From UBA4285 sp050944355 (GTDB lineage: Bacteria; Bacillota; Clostridia; Lachnospirales; Lachnospiraceae): a stretch of 64,000 bases of DNA. The stretch lies in NCBI GenBank assembly GCA_050944355.1, contig JBMNQX010000003.1, positions 165,379 through 229,378 on the forward strand. The letters run 5' to 3'. The notes beneath the pieces were generated by a model that saw nothing but the letters and a program-made list of their open reading frames with translations, ran no database searches and was not told the origin of the DNA. This document shows positions 49,818 through 58,303 of this stretch, piece after piece (position 1 is the stretch's first letter; the number at the start of each line of letters is the position of its first letter). The position numbers and the translations under genes were made by a program.

Positions 49818-50756
49818 ATGAAAAAAGGAATCCGAATAGCCCTGACAGTTGTACTTGTTCTGATTCTTGCCATGATACTGCTGATACTGATTCTGAGCCA
49901 TAAGCCAGCAGCTCCGGCAGATTATCAGCGGACAACCGGAACGGGCGGCGCAATTGAAGCGGAGTATATGAAAAACGGCGCCTTCCAGGTGGTAAAGCAT
50001 GAGGACGGGACGCTTCAGGAATTTGGCAAATATATTGTCTTCTATCCATCTGAACTTGAAAGCACAGACAGGAAATGGCCGGTGATTGTGATGTGCAACG
50101 GAAGCGGCACACCGCTGTCAAAGTATGAGACGGTTGCCAGGCATTATGCATCCTAGGGATTTGTAGTCATCGGAACCGAAGAAAAATACTCGTGGAACGG
50201 CTTCGGCGCCGAAATGTGTATCCGTTATCTGGAGCGTTTCAATGAGAATCCGAAAGTCGAGGATAAAGCCAGCCTTTTCTACAACAGGATTGATTTCGAT
50301 AACGTCGGTATTGTCGGGCATTCGCAGGGTGGAGTGGGAGTGATCAATGCGATAACCGACACGAGCCATAAAAGCATTTATAAAACGGCCGTTTCGCTTT
50401 CCCCGACAAATCAGACACTTGCCGATAACCTGATGTGGAACTATGATGCGTCAAAAATCAATGTACCGATTTTACTTATCTCAGGAGCCGGCGGCGGAGA
50501 TGACTGGGTGGTGACCGGTGAGCAGCTTAATCAAATCTATGATGCGATTCCTTCAGACAAAGCTGCTATGAGAAGAAAAGATACCGCCCATAATCAGGTT
50601 CTGTATTCACCGGACGGGTACGTGATGGCATGGTTTATGTGGCAGCTTAAAGAAGATGAGACGGCAGCAGAAGCTTTTACCGGGAATAGTCCGGAAATCA
50701 TGACGAACGTGCTCTATCAGGATCAGCAGATTTCTCTTACGTTTCAGGATGAATAG
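49818..50756 (+). pseudogene. Alpha/beta-hydrolase gene interrupted by an in-frame amber codon
   Basis: The first part (49818-50153) has an N-terminal membrane anchor (ALTVVLVLILAMILLILIL) and VIVMCNGSGTPLSKY; TAG at 50154-50156 follows HYAS. The same frame then continues without a break through GFVVIG, nucleophile elbow GHSQGG, GGGDDW and the late histidine in DTAHNQVLYSPDGY. Relatives read ASWGFVVIG at this point, so the codon was most likely TGG (Trp) and became TAG. The protein is broken unless the stop is read through. GAGAAACAGAGATG gives a weak ribosome binding site. Confidence 0.8.
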
Positions 50757-51000
50757 GGACAAATGTCAGCCTCAGCTGTTTCAGAAACCGCTCTGCGATC
50801 GGTGTGAACGCCTGATAGCGCTTCCACGCTATGTACAGTTTCGTTTCCAGCGCCGGTGACAGCGGGCGGAAGGTAAGTCCGCTGCCTTTGAACGTGTCGA
50901 TCAGGTGATCAAAGGCGAGAAGATATCCGAGTCCTTCTCTTACGAAAACCGATCCGTTGTATGCCAGACGGAAGGGACCTTCCAGAGTCAGGCCGTCAAA
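50737..51000 (-). pseudogene. C-terminal remnant of a LysR-family regulator
   Basis: Read on the minus strand, the frame gives FDGLTLEGPFRLAYNGSVFV, REGLGYLLAFDHLI, GLTFRPLSPALETKLYIAWK and ERFLKQLRLTF before TAA at 50737-50739. This matches the last 85 residues of a LysR effector-binding domain. No start codon or helix-turn-helix remains; the frame is closed by a stop at 51058. Its 3' end overlaps the end of the hydrolase by 20 bases. The DNA-binding half has been lost upstream of the GH13 gene. Confidence 0.65.
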
Positions 51001-51170
51001 GGAAGCGCGCTGACGGATATGAAGTTTGAGAAACGGTGAGAGAGGGAGGACTGTATGTCAGCGCTGTGCGTGACTGACATGGAAGAAGACTGCATCTTGC
51101 CAGAATCATGCATGGGCAGTAAGATGGATTGCAGGGAAACCGTGTGTACATGAACATCGGAGGAGCTTAC

Positions 51171-52811
51171 ATGAAGAAAATGCCGCAGTGGCTGAAAAAA
51201 GCCGTATTCTACGAGATTTATCCGCAGTCCTTTTGCGACACGGACGGGGACGGAATCGGAGACATAGAAGGAATCATTGAGAAGCTGGACTACATCCGGT
51301 CTCTCGGATGCAATGCGCTCTGGATCAACCCATGGTACGATTCGCCGTTCAAGGATGCCGGGTATGATGTCAGGGACTTCAAAAAGATTGCGCCGCGCTA
51401 CGGGACCAACGAGGATGCACGTCATCTCTTTGAAGAGGCGCACAGGAAAGGAATCCATGTGCTGCTCGACCTGGTGGCCGGTCATACATCCGAGGAGCAT
51501 GCGTGGTTCAGGCAGAGCCAGCGGGCTGTGAAAAATGCATACACAGACCGGTACATCTGGACGGATTTCTGCTTTGAGAACGGGGACGGTATCCCGTATG
51601 TAGCCGGCGAGAGCGAACGCAGCGCCGCGTATCTGCTGAATTTCTACAAATGCCAGCCGGCGCTCAACTACGGCTTCCTGCATCCGGATCGCCCGTGGCA
51701 GCAGCCAATGGATGCACCCGGCCCGAAAGCCACGGTGGAAGCACTGGAAGACATCATGCGCTTCTGGCTTGAGATGGGGTGTGATGGCTTCCGGGTCGAC
51801 ATGGCGTCATCTCTCGTGAAAAAGGACAATGAGACGAAGAGCGGGACAAGGGCCATCTGGGAGCAGATAAACGGGAAACTGAGCCGGGACTACCCGGAGG
51901 CGGCCATGGTGTCGGAGTGGAGTGACCCGCGTCTGGCGCTGAAGTGCGGCTTCCACATGGATTTTTATCTGAACAAAATGGGCAACGGATACTGCGCGCT
52001 GATGCGCGATTACTGGAACGACGCGATACGAAGAGTTGGCGGCGGTGAGCGCGCGTTAGTGCCGGAGGGGGCGGCGTTTACAGGTGCGCTGGAAGATGCG
52101 CTGCAGCCCGGTTCTACCGGTGATCACTCGTATTTCCGAAAGGACACGGATTCGGACATCACCCGTTTCACAGAGGACTATCTTCCTAAGTATGAGGCGT
52201 CAAAGGACGACGGACTGTTCTGCTTCCTGACCTGCAATCACGACACGCCGAGGCCATCCTGGAATCTGGGGCCGGATGAGCTGAAAATCGCCTACGCCGT
52301 GCTTTTCACGCTGCCCGGAGCGCCGTACCTGTATTACGGAGACGAGATCGGAATGCGCTACCGCAGAGTGCCGACCAAAGAGGGAGGATATTTCCGGACG
52401 GGCGCACGCACGCCGATGCAGTGGTCAGGCGGAAAGAACCTCGGATTTTCAGCGGCGCAGGAAAAAGATCTGTATCTTCCGGTCGACCCGGCCCCGGACG
52501 CGGTGACAGTGGAGGGAGAGGAAGACGATCCGGATTCGCTTCTGACATTTGTCAGCAAGCTCCTGAAATTCCGCGGAAGCCGTGAAGAGCTGAATTCGGA
52601 CGCGCCGTTTGAAGTCGTTTACGCCAGGCCGGACAGCCCGGTCTTCGCCTATCGCAGAGGGAGGCTGCTTCTTGCTGTCAATCCGAAAACAGCCGCGCAC
52701 ACCGTGCCGGTACCTTCTGCGGGAAAGGTTGTATTTCAGACGGGAGAGGCAGACGGAAGTGCGCAGGCTCTGACCATGGGACCGCAGTCCTTTGTCGTGA
52801 TACAGATGTGA
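51171..52811 (+). CDS. Alpha-amylase-family (GH13) glycosidase
   Basis: The 546-residue protein has GH13 motifs in order: DLVAGHTSEEH (near 100), DGFRVDMAS with nucleophile D210, VSEWSD with acid/base E249, and NHDTPR with D358. LPGAPYLYYGDEIGM follows. No signal peptide, so it acts on cytoplasmic maltodextrin-type or alpha-1,6 oligosaccharides. It could be an oligo-1,6-glucosidase, alpha-glucosidase or transglycosylase. CGGAGGAG 8 bases before ATG 51171 sets the start. Confidence 0.9.
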   Translation: MKKMPQWLKKAVFYEIYPQSFCDTDGDGIGDIEGIIEKLDYIRSLGCNALWINPWYDSPFKDAGYDVRDFKKIAPRYGTNEDARHLFEEAHRKGIHVLLDLVAGHTSEEHAWFRQSQRAVKNAYTDRYIWTDFCFENGDGIPYVAGESERSAAYLLNFYKCQPALNYGFLHPDRPWQQPMDAPGPKATVEALEDIMRFWLEMGCDGFRVDMASSLVKKDNETKSGTRAIWEQINGKLSRDYPEAAMVSEWSDPRLALKCGFHMDFYLNKMGNGYCALMRDYWNDAIRRVGGGERALVPEGAAFTGALEDALQPGSTGDHSYFRKDTDSDITRFTEDYLPKYEASKDDGLFCFLTCNHDTPRPSWNLGPDELKIAYAVLFTLPGAPYLYYGDEIGMRYRRVPTKEGGYFRTGARTPMQWSGGKNLGFSAAQEKDLYLPVDPAPDAVTVEGEEDDPDSLLTFVSKLLKFRGSREELNSDAPFEVVYARPDSPVFAYRRGRLLLAVNPKTAAHTVPVPSAGKVVFQTGEADGSAQALTMGPQSFVVIQM

Positions 52812-52834
52812 TGAGTCCCTCATACTTATTATGA

Positions 52835-52879
52835 AAATTCCCCCGGACTGCCTTACTGTTTGGCAGTTCGGGGGAATTT
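52835..52879. terminator. Bidirectional terminator between GH13 and nitroreductase copy 2
   Basis: AAATTCCCCCGGACTGCC (52835-52852) pairs with a matching arm (52862-52879), one G-U. A- and T-rich ends make it usable on both strands. Confidence 0.8.
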
Positions 52880-52899
52880 GTGTCTTCAGGATTCTAAAA

Positions 52900-53427
52900 T
52901 CAGCGTATGGAGAATACCCGTCCTTCTTTTCTCGGGCCTGCTTCCGGAATCTCACCGTCCGGATATCCCACGATCAGACTGTCGACGCCCATATACTCCC
53001 GGCTGTCGATTCCCGCCTGTTTCAGGATTTTCTTCCCTTCTTCTGTCTCAAACTGTTCTTTTCCCCGGTGGATCCAGCAGCTGCCGAGGCACAGAGAGGC
53101 AGCCTCGTTCATCATGTTGGACAGGACGCTGCAGCCGTCAAAGACTGCAGTCGGGGTATCTTTTTTTGAGAGGACACACAGAACAGCTGGCGCGCCGTAG
53201 AAGCCGTCAAGTCCCTCGCGGCCCATCAGTTTTCCGTTTATAAGACCGAGTTCCTTCACGACAGTGGGACTGGTGATCTTCAGAATAATCGTGTCCTGCC
53301 GGTTCATGCCGGTCGGCGCGTAAAGGCCTGCCTCCACAATTTCCTCAAGCAGCGTTTCCGGCACCGGATCGGGCTTGTAGCGGCGCACGGAACGCCTTTT
53401 CTTTAAAACTTCCAGTATATCCTGCAT
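52900..53427 (-). CDS. Nitroreductase-family FMN protein (copy 2)
   Basis: The 175-residue protein shares length and most residues with copy 1 at 42732: MQDILEVLKKRRSVRRY, LYAPTGMNRQD, LGLINGKLMGREG, DGCSVLSNMMNEAAS and CWIHRGKEQFET. It is an FMN nitroreductase of the minimal type. The gene is divergent from the chimeric frame at 53564. Confidence 0.9.
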   Translation of the reverse strand: MQDILEVLKKRRSVRRYKPDPVPETLLEEIVEAGLYAPTGMNRQDTIILKITSPTVVKELGLINGKLMGREGLDGFYGAPAVLCVLSKKDTPTAVFDGCSVLSNMMNEAASLCLGSCWIHRGKEQFETEEGKKILKQAGIDSREYMGVDSLIVGYPDGEIPEAGPRKEGRVFSIR

Positions 53428-53563
53428 GATTGTTTGCCCCCTTTTGGCTCAGTATACCGCTTTTAGACGGATTTGTCGTGTCTGACGCTTCTTTCTTGTA
53501 CGTAATATATGGTATGATAGGGACATCAGATTGTGCCACGTGATACAAGAGGGGAAACTGAAT

Positions 53564-54223
53564 ATGGATGATCGGAGCAGTGCAGGCGGCGCAAGCCGGC
53601 TGACGGTAAAGCATCTGGTCGGGTATGCCTGCGGGGATCTGGGTGGATGTATGACCTTCGCGATACTCGGGTCGTTTCTTACGCCGTATTATACGGAGAT
53701 CGCAGGCATATCGATGCGCGCGGTCACAATCATGTATCTGATTCTGAAGATCTGGGACGCCGTGAATGACCCGATGATGGGTGCGCTGATGGACAAGGTG
53801 TTTGCCAGAACGCACAGTAAGAAGGGAAAGTTCCTTCCCTGGATGTTCCGCTCCGCGCCGCTTCTTTTTATTACGTCTGTCGCCATGTACACGGCGCCGT
53901 CTCTTGCGTCCGGAGGGGGCAGGGTGGCGGCTGCCTTTATCACATATCTTCTGTATGAAGCCAGCTACACGATGTTCAATATTCCGTACGGATCGCTGCT
54001 GTCGGCCATGGCCGACAACGACGCACAGCGTGCGAAGCTCTCGAGCGCGAGGGGATTCGGGTCGATCATAGGCACCCTGATCCCGATGGTGCTGTTCCCG
54101 GTCATCATTGACGATTCCGCGGATAATGTCCGCGCTGCCAGGAGTCTCGGTATGAAGGCGCTGCAGGCAAAGGAACCGGCCGATACCCGGATCGCTCTGG
54201 ACCAGCTGCTTGAAGAACCGTGA
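53564..54223 (+). pseudogene. Chimera: N-terminal half of a GPH symporter fused to a HAD hydrolase tail
   Basis: Residues 1 to about 180 are a GPH sugar symporter: VKHLVGYACGDLGGCMTFAI, GSFLTPYYTEIAGIS, IWDAVNDPMMGALMDK and AMADNDAQRAKLSSARGFGS. Such transporters have about 450 residues. At PVIIDDSADNV, near 54106, it switches in frame to the last 38 residues of a HAD hydrolase, closely matching 46451-46565. The frame is open with a good site (AGAGGGGAA) and extended -10 TGGTATGAT, so a 219-residue hybrid could be made, but neither function should survive. A deletion joining two genes is the simplest origin. Confidence 0.75.
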
Positions 54224-54253
54224 CTTTTTATTTTTGTTCAGCATTTGTCATCT

Positions 54254-54287
54254 GCCCTGTGCCGCCGCTGCGGCACGGGGCTTTTTT
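54254..54287 (+). terminator. Intrinsic terminator after the chimeric frame
   Basis: GCCCTGTGCCGC (54254-54265), loop of 4, GCGGCACGGGGC (54270-54281) with one G-U pair, then TTTTTT. It is the former terminator of the HAD gene copy or of the element beside it. Confidence 0.85.
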
Positions 54288-54357
54288 GGTTCCCACCAAA
54301 AAAACCACGTGCTATGCGCGTGGTTCCGAGACCGGCTTTAGCCCTAGAGATAAAAGA

Positions 54358-54415
54358 CTCCTTTGCTTACAATAAGTGTGGGTCTCAAACCGCACTACAT
54401 TGAAAAGCAAAGGAG
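54358..54415 (+). promoter_or_regulatory. RBS-sequestering stem-loop in the tnpA leader
   Basis: CTCCTTTGCTT (54358-54368) pairs perfectly over 11 bp with AAGCAAAGGAG (54405-54415), covering the tnpA ribosome binding site. An inner stem AGTGTGG/CCGCACT (54375-54381 / 54390-54396) extends it. Translational repression of IS200 tnpA by such a leader stem is known. Confidence 0.75.
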
Positions 54416-54421
54416 GTATCC

Positions 54422-54895
54422 ATGGATAAGAACACCTTATCACACACAACATGGAATTGTAAGTATCATATAGTGTTTGCGCCGAAGTTTCGGAGACAGA
54501 TAATATATGGGAGAATGAGAGCGGAGATCGGAAGTATACTTGGGCAATTGTGTCGGCGCAAAGGGGTTGAAATAATAGAAGCAGAAGCAATGCCAGATCA
54601 TATCCATATGCTGGTAAGCATTCCACCGTCGATCAGTGTATCAGAATTTGTAGGGTATCTGAAAGGGAAGAGCTCTCTGATGATATTTGACAGACATGCA
54701 AATCTGAAATACAAATATGGGAACCGGCATTTCTGGTGCAGAGGGTATTATGTTGACACAGTTGGCAAGAACACTGCGAAGATCAGAGAATATATTCGAA
54801 ACCAACTGGCGGAAGATCAGGAATATGACCAGTTGAGTCTGAATGAGATGTATGACCCGTTCACGGGTGAGCGGGAAAACAGGAACAAGAAGTAA
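54422..54895 (+). CDS. tnpA: IS200-type transposase TnpA
   Basis: The 157-residue protein is a full-length Y1 transposase: KYHIVFAPKFRRQIIYG, HUH motif H60-I-H62 in MPDHIHMLV, and catalytic Y124 in REYIRNQ. It cuts and joins single-stranded DNA at the element's hairpin ends. The gene is intact, so the element may still be mobile. Translation is probably kept low by the leader stem. Confidence 0.93.
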   Translation: MDKNTLSHTTWNCKYHIVFAPKFRRQIIYGRMRAEIGSILGQLCRRKGVEIIEAEAMPDHIHMLVSIPPSISVSEFVGYLKGKSSLMIFDRHANLKYKYGNRHFWCRGYYVDTVGKNTAKIREYIRNQLAEDQEYDQLSLNEMYDPFTGERENRNKK

Positions 54896-55035
54896 AAACG
54901 TTTACGTTTGAGTGAGTAAATGTAGTGCGGCTGGAGATTTGTTTCGAGGCCCTTGGAGGGCCAGGCCAGTAATCGCCACCTTTCAGGCGGAGGGCAAACC
55001 ACCAGCTGAGCTGGTGGTTTTGATTGTGCTGCCTG

Positions 55036-56238
55036 TTACTCAAATCCGCCGACAGTGACAACATCCGCCATTTCTGTGATGATCGGCTTATATTTTTCGT
55101 AAATTGCTTTGTGATCCGGCAGATGAGCATCATCCAGCTGCGAAAAGGGAATGACATCATAGTCTGTGCCGGCTTCTCCCGGGTAGCAGAAGTAGAGCAG
55201 GTCTGCGTGAATATCTTTCAAACCGATCTCAACGCTTCCGTCCGGCGAGGTTGTCTTCTGTATCGTCAGCCCCGCCATCATTTCGATCTGGCTCAGGTCA
55301 TACTGAAGAGCTACGACATTGCCCAATGCATAAAAACAGATTGTCCGGTCGTTGATCCATTCGATCGGCTGAATGCAGTGCGGGTGATTGCCGATGATGA
55401 TATCCGCACCGGCGTCAGAAAGCTGATGGGCAAGCGTTTTCTGTGAATCGTTCGGCTCTGTTTTGTATTCTTCGCCCCAGTGCATGGCCGCAATGACAAC
55501 GTCAGCATTCTGTTTGGCCGCCCTGACCTTCTGCAGCAGTTCGTCAACCTTGCCGTCATAGCAGGCGACAAGATATTCCTGCCCTTCCGGCGGCTCGATG
55601 CCATTCATGCCATAAGTGTAAGAAAGAAAGGCAAATGTAATACCGTTGATCTCATGAATCGGAATGGCATCGTAGTCTTCCTGCGACAGGTACGTGCCGG
55701 CGGTGATCATTTCCGGATGAGAGTTCCAGTATGCCATGGAATGCTGTATGCCGCGTGCGCCCTGATCCAGCGCGTGATTGTTGGCAAGAGACGCCATGTT
55801 GAAGCCGAGCGAAAGCATGTAATCGCCCCAGACGGTAAGACCGTTAAAGGAAGGGTATCCTCTGGCACCCAGCTCATCGCCGCCCAGAATGATCTCCTGA
55901 TTGTAATACCGCAGATCATACTGACGGGCAATTCTGCCGACACGGTCAAGCAGGGTGAATTTATAAGTCCCGTCTTCCCTTTGAGCGTCATTTTCAATTC
56001 CTGCATGCAGTAAAGCGTCTCCGACCATGAACAGCGATGCGCTCTGAACAACCGGCTGAGGCTCTGTTTCCGGGATCTGGGCAGCAGGCACTGTGATGCT
56101 TTGTATGACAACTGTCTGATCGGCAGCGCTGGTATCTGCCTGGCTGAGTCTCCACTTGTATCCAAATATCCCGGCCACTCCCAGAACAACGATGGCACAG
56201 GTGATCGCAACAAACCTGTCAAATGCTTTGTCACTCAT
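55036..56238 (-). CDS. CapA-family membrane-anchored metallophosphatase-like protein (copy 2)
   Basis: The 400-residue protein is a close paralogue of copy 1 (41184-42413): anchor FVAITCAIVVLGVAGIFGYK, a shorter linker without the acidic Glu/Thr run, then FMVGDALLHAG, LANNHALDQGARG, AMHWGEEY, IIGNHPHCIQPIEW and the same final VVTVGGF. Identity in the domain looks about 80% by eye. The linker is the main difference. It starts at 56238 with AGGGGAA upstream. The IS200 right end lies just past its stop. Confidence 0.87.
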   Translation of the reverse strand: MSDKAFDRFVAITCAIVVLGVAGIFGYKWRLSQADTSAADQTVVIQSITVPAAQIPETEPQPVVQSASLFMVGDALLHAGIENDAQREDGTYKFTLLDRVGRIARQYDLRYYNQEIILGGDELGARGYPSFNGLTVWGDYMLSLGFNMASLANNHALDQGARGIQHSMAYWNSHPEMITAGTYLSQEDYDAIPIHEINGITFAFLSYTYGMNGIEPPEGQEYLVACYDGKVDELLQKVRAAKQNADVVIAAMHWGEEYKTEPNDSQKTLAHQLSDAGADIIIGNHPHCIQPIEWINDRTICFYALGNVVALQYDLSQIEMMAGLTIQKTTSPDGSVEIGLKDIHADLLYFCYPGEAGTDYDVIPFSQLDDAHLPDHKAIYEKYKPIITEMADVVTVGGFE

Positions 56239-56327
56239 ACGGTTTTCCCCTGTTGAACCGCAGAAAAAGATCTTCCTGATGCGGATGATTATTCAAATCA
56301 CGAATAGATGATATGCATTCAGTATAG

Positions 56328-56603
56328 CCTGTAAATGGAAAAAGGGCGAGTGAGATTATCAGTAAGCTGGAAAGGTCGGGAATGATTGTGCGGACTGTTA
56401 ACGAGACAGACCGGCGGACAGTGGACCTGTTTCTGAGCGAAGAAGGGCGCAAAGCGGCTGAACAGGCAGCATCGGAACGGGAAGAACGGCACAAGGAGAT
56501 GTTTTCCTGCCTGTCGGACGAAGAAAAAAAGACGCTCACCACCCTGCTTGAGAAGATCAACGCGTCCTGGCCTGCCGCGGACGGTACTACGAACTGTACA
56601 TGA
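56328..56603 (+). pseudogene. C-terminal remnant of a MarR-family regulator
   Basis: The frame reads KRASEIISKLERSGMIVRTV, then NETDRRTVDLFLSEEGRKAA and a helical end (EKKTLTTLLEKINASW). This is the MarR recognition helix, wing and C-terminal dimer helix. The N-terminal half is missing: the frame is closed by TAG at 56325. A 73-residue product from ATG 56382 is possible but would lack the DNA-binding helix. It lies between CapA copy 2 and the NTF2-like operon. The rest of the 56239-56766 gap shows no other gene. Confidence 0.7.
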
Positions 56604-56649
56604 CACAGTTCGCGGGAGTGGCAGCATGAAATTTCAGTTTAACATTACA

Positions 56650-56677
56650 TTAACAATTCATTGACGTTTCTTATACA
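56650..56677 (+). promoter_or_regulatory. Candidate promoter of the NTF2-like operon
   Basis: TTAACA (56650-56655), 16-base spacer, TATACA (56672-56677). The region is AT-rich relative to its surroundings. A nearby TTGACG (56660-56665) gives a poorer spacing. Confidence 0.4.
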
Positions 56678-56766
56678 TAGCCTGTTTATATTGCGTATCG
56701 TAAGGCGAGGAGCTGAGAAAGGCAGAACCGCTCGACCTGAAAATAAATAGAAAGAGGCATATAAAC

Positions 56767-57738
56767 ATGGCAGACATTATCAATTCGTATGACAACACCG
56801 ACGAACTGCTGAAACAGTTCCCTGTAGAAAACCCGACGCCGGTAAAGGAAGGTCTTGAGAAGAACATCCAGAACCGCCTTCTCACCGGATTCGCAAACTG
56901 GAATCTTGGGTTTGATGCATGGAAAGAATGGGGCGATATTCTGTACACGCCGGATTCGCTTTACAACGTACACAGCGTTCACCTGACGCTGAAAGAGTAT
57001 CAGATGGCGATGTTTGGAACACTCAGAAGAGCAGACATTCAGATGGGCGCGTTCCACAACATGGTGATTGCCGACGACTGGTGCGCCATCCGCTATGACA
57101 TCGCGACGACGCCGAGAAGCGGCGGCAAAACGATGCCGGGCACGGTGATGGAATTCGTCAATTTCAAGGATTACGGACCGGAACTTGGCACAAGAGTTGT
57201 AGAAGGCTGGGCTGGCACGAGAGGAGCTGATTACAGCGCGCTCCAGCACCTTCAGAACGAGCAGGAACAGGCGGCACAGAAAGACCTCGAGACAAAAGTT
57301 CTCACATTTGTGACGCCGGATGTCGTGGATCTGTCCATCAAGTATCCGGTCGTTCATCCGACCAGCATCGAAGGCGTGAATGGAAAGGCCATTCAGGCGG
57401 CTGTCCTTGGCGCTTTTGACCTGTACAATCAGGGCCCTGACAAATGGAGCGGCTCCATCGGTGAAGCTCTTACTGAAAATTTTACGGCTCATTTTGACGA
57501 CAGAGACGAGGATGTGCAGACCTACATCGCGAATACAAAGAAGGAGACGTCAGAAAAGAAGACGAAGCGCCTGTACTTTGACAGCATGCTGATCCGCGGC
57601 GATTGGGCAGCCATTCATTACCGCACGGTAAGCCTGAATCTGGCCGACGGCACACGCGTTCCCGGCGAGCGGATGCAGTTCATCCGCTTTGAGCAGAAAA
57701 ACGGCAAGGCACTGGCGGCCGAGATGTGGACCAAGTAA
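56767..57738 (+). CDS. Protein with two tandem NTF2/SnoaL-like domains
   Basis: The 323-residue protein contains two related cone-fold units. The first (about 35-160) has GFANWNLGFDAWKEWGDIL, TLKEYQMAMFGTLRRADI and DWCAIRYDIATTP. The second (about 205-323) has FDLYNQGPDKWSGSIGEALT, LYFDSMLIRGDWAAIHYRTV and RMQFIRFE. A helical, Gln/Glu-rich linker joins them. No signal peptide. The repeated pattern W-x-A-x-[RH]-Y aligns the halves. Binding of a small hydrophobic ligand is likely for the fold, but no function is known. The gene precedes a single-domain relative by 34 bases. Confidence 0.65.
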   Translation: MADIINSYDNTDELLKQFPVENPTPVKEGLEKNIQNRLLTGFANWNLGFDAWKEWGDILYTPDSLYNVHSVHLTLKEYQMAMFGTLRRADIQMGAFHNMVIADDWCAIRYDIATTPRSGGKTMPGTVMEFVNFKDYGPELGTRVVEGWAGTRGADYSALQHLQNEQEQAAQKDLETKVLTFVTPDVVDLSIKYPVVHPTSIEGVNGKAIQAAVLGAFDLYNQGPDKWSGSIGEALTENFTAHFDDRDEDVQTYIANTKKETSEKKTKRLYFDSMLIRGDWAAIHYRTVSLNLADGTRVPGERMQFIRFEQKNGKALAAEMWTK

Positions 57739-57772
57739 AAGACAATTACAACATTTACAGGAGGATAAACTA

Positions 57773-58303
57773 ATGACACTAGAAGAGAGAATTGAGAAGC
57801 ACAAGAAGATGGCCGAGGCGTATCACAGCGCCTATATGAAGCAGTCTGTTCAGGACGGCGCAAAGTATGACGACTGGGTTTTCGCGCCGCATGCGACATA
57901 CTGGTCGCCATACTTTGGAAACAACGTCATCGACCTTGACAACAATCCGATGAGCGTGCAGAAGAGCGCGACGATGGAGGCAGCCACCTATTCCGTCACG
58001 ATGAAGGACTGGGGCCCGCTCTCCTTCGAATGCTGGGCGTCCGACAGAGGATTTGTCATGAAGACGCATTTCGGCGGCCACACAGAGGACGGCGTGCTGC
58101 ACGATTTCTTCGCATATGGCTTCGTGGACACCAATGACAAATGTGAGATCACACACTGGGAGACGCATGTGAGCCCGGAGTACAATGATTTCCTTGACGT
58201 TGCACTCGGTGTGCATGGCCCGTTCAAGAACGGTGCCGGCGAGTATATGGCGGCGGTCGCAAAGAAGATGCAGGAGAAAGGTGTGAAGATTCATCTGCAG
58301 TAA
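57773..58303 (+). CDS. Single-domain NTF2/SnoaL-like protein
   Basis: The 176-residue protein (EERIEKHKKMAEAYHSAYMK, DDWVFAPHATYWSPYFGNNV, WGPLSFECWASDRGFVMKTH, HDFFAYGFVDTNDKCEITHW) fits the NTF2-like fold of SnoaL/ketosteroid isomerase relatives. Histidine and aspartate residues in the pocket could support catalysis, but no motif is decisive. The start at 57773 has AGGAGG upstream; the longer in-frame extension overlaps the previous gene. It forms an operon with 56767. Confidence 0.65.
   Translation: MTLEERIEKHKKMAEAYHSAYMKQSVQDGAKYDDWVFAPHATYWSPYFGNNVIDLDNNPMSVQKSATMEAATYSVTMKDWGPLSFECWASDRGFVMKTHFGGHTEDGVLHDFFAYGFVDTNDKCEITHWETHVSPEYNDFLDVALGVHGPFKNGAGEYMAAVAKKMQEKGVKIHLQ

Larger units (their letters stand above)
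54290..55024 (+). mobile_element. IS200/IS605-family element (tnpA only)
   Basis: The element carries a Y1-HUH transposase and no TnpB. The left subterminal hairpin is AACCACG (54303-54309) / CGTGGTT (54319-54325). The right end has a perfect 11-bp hairpin, AAACCACCAGC (54996-55006) / GCTGGTGGTTT (55010-55020). There are no terminal inverted repeats or target duplication, as expected for this family. Exact ends are approximate. It inserted between the chimeric frame and CapA copy 2. Confidence 0.8.

Noticed and set aside
51277..51531. Small plus-strand frame inside the GH13 gene
   Set aside because: It is an alternative frame of the GH13 N-terminal domain, without a start signal.
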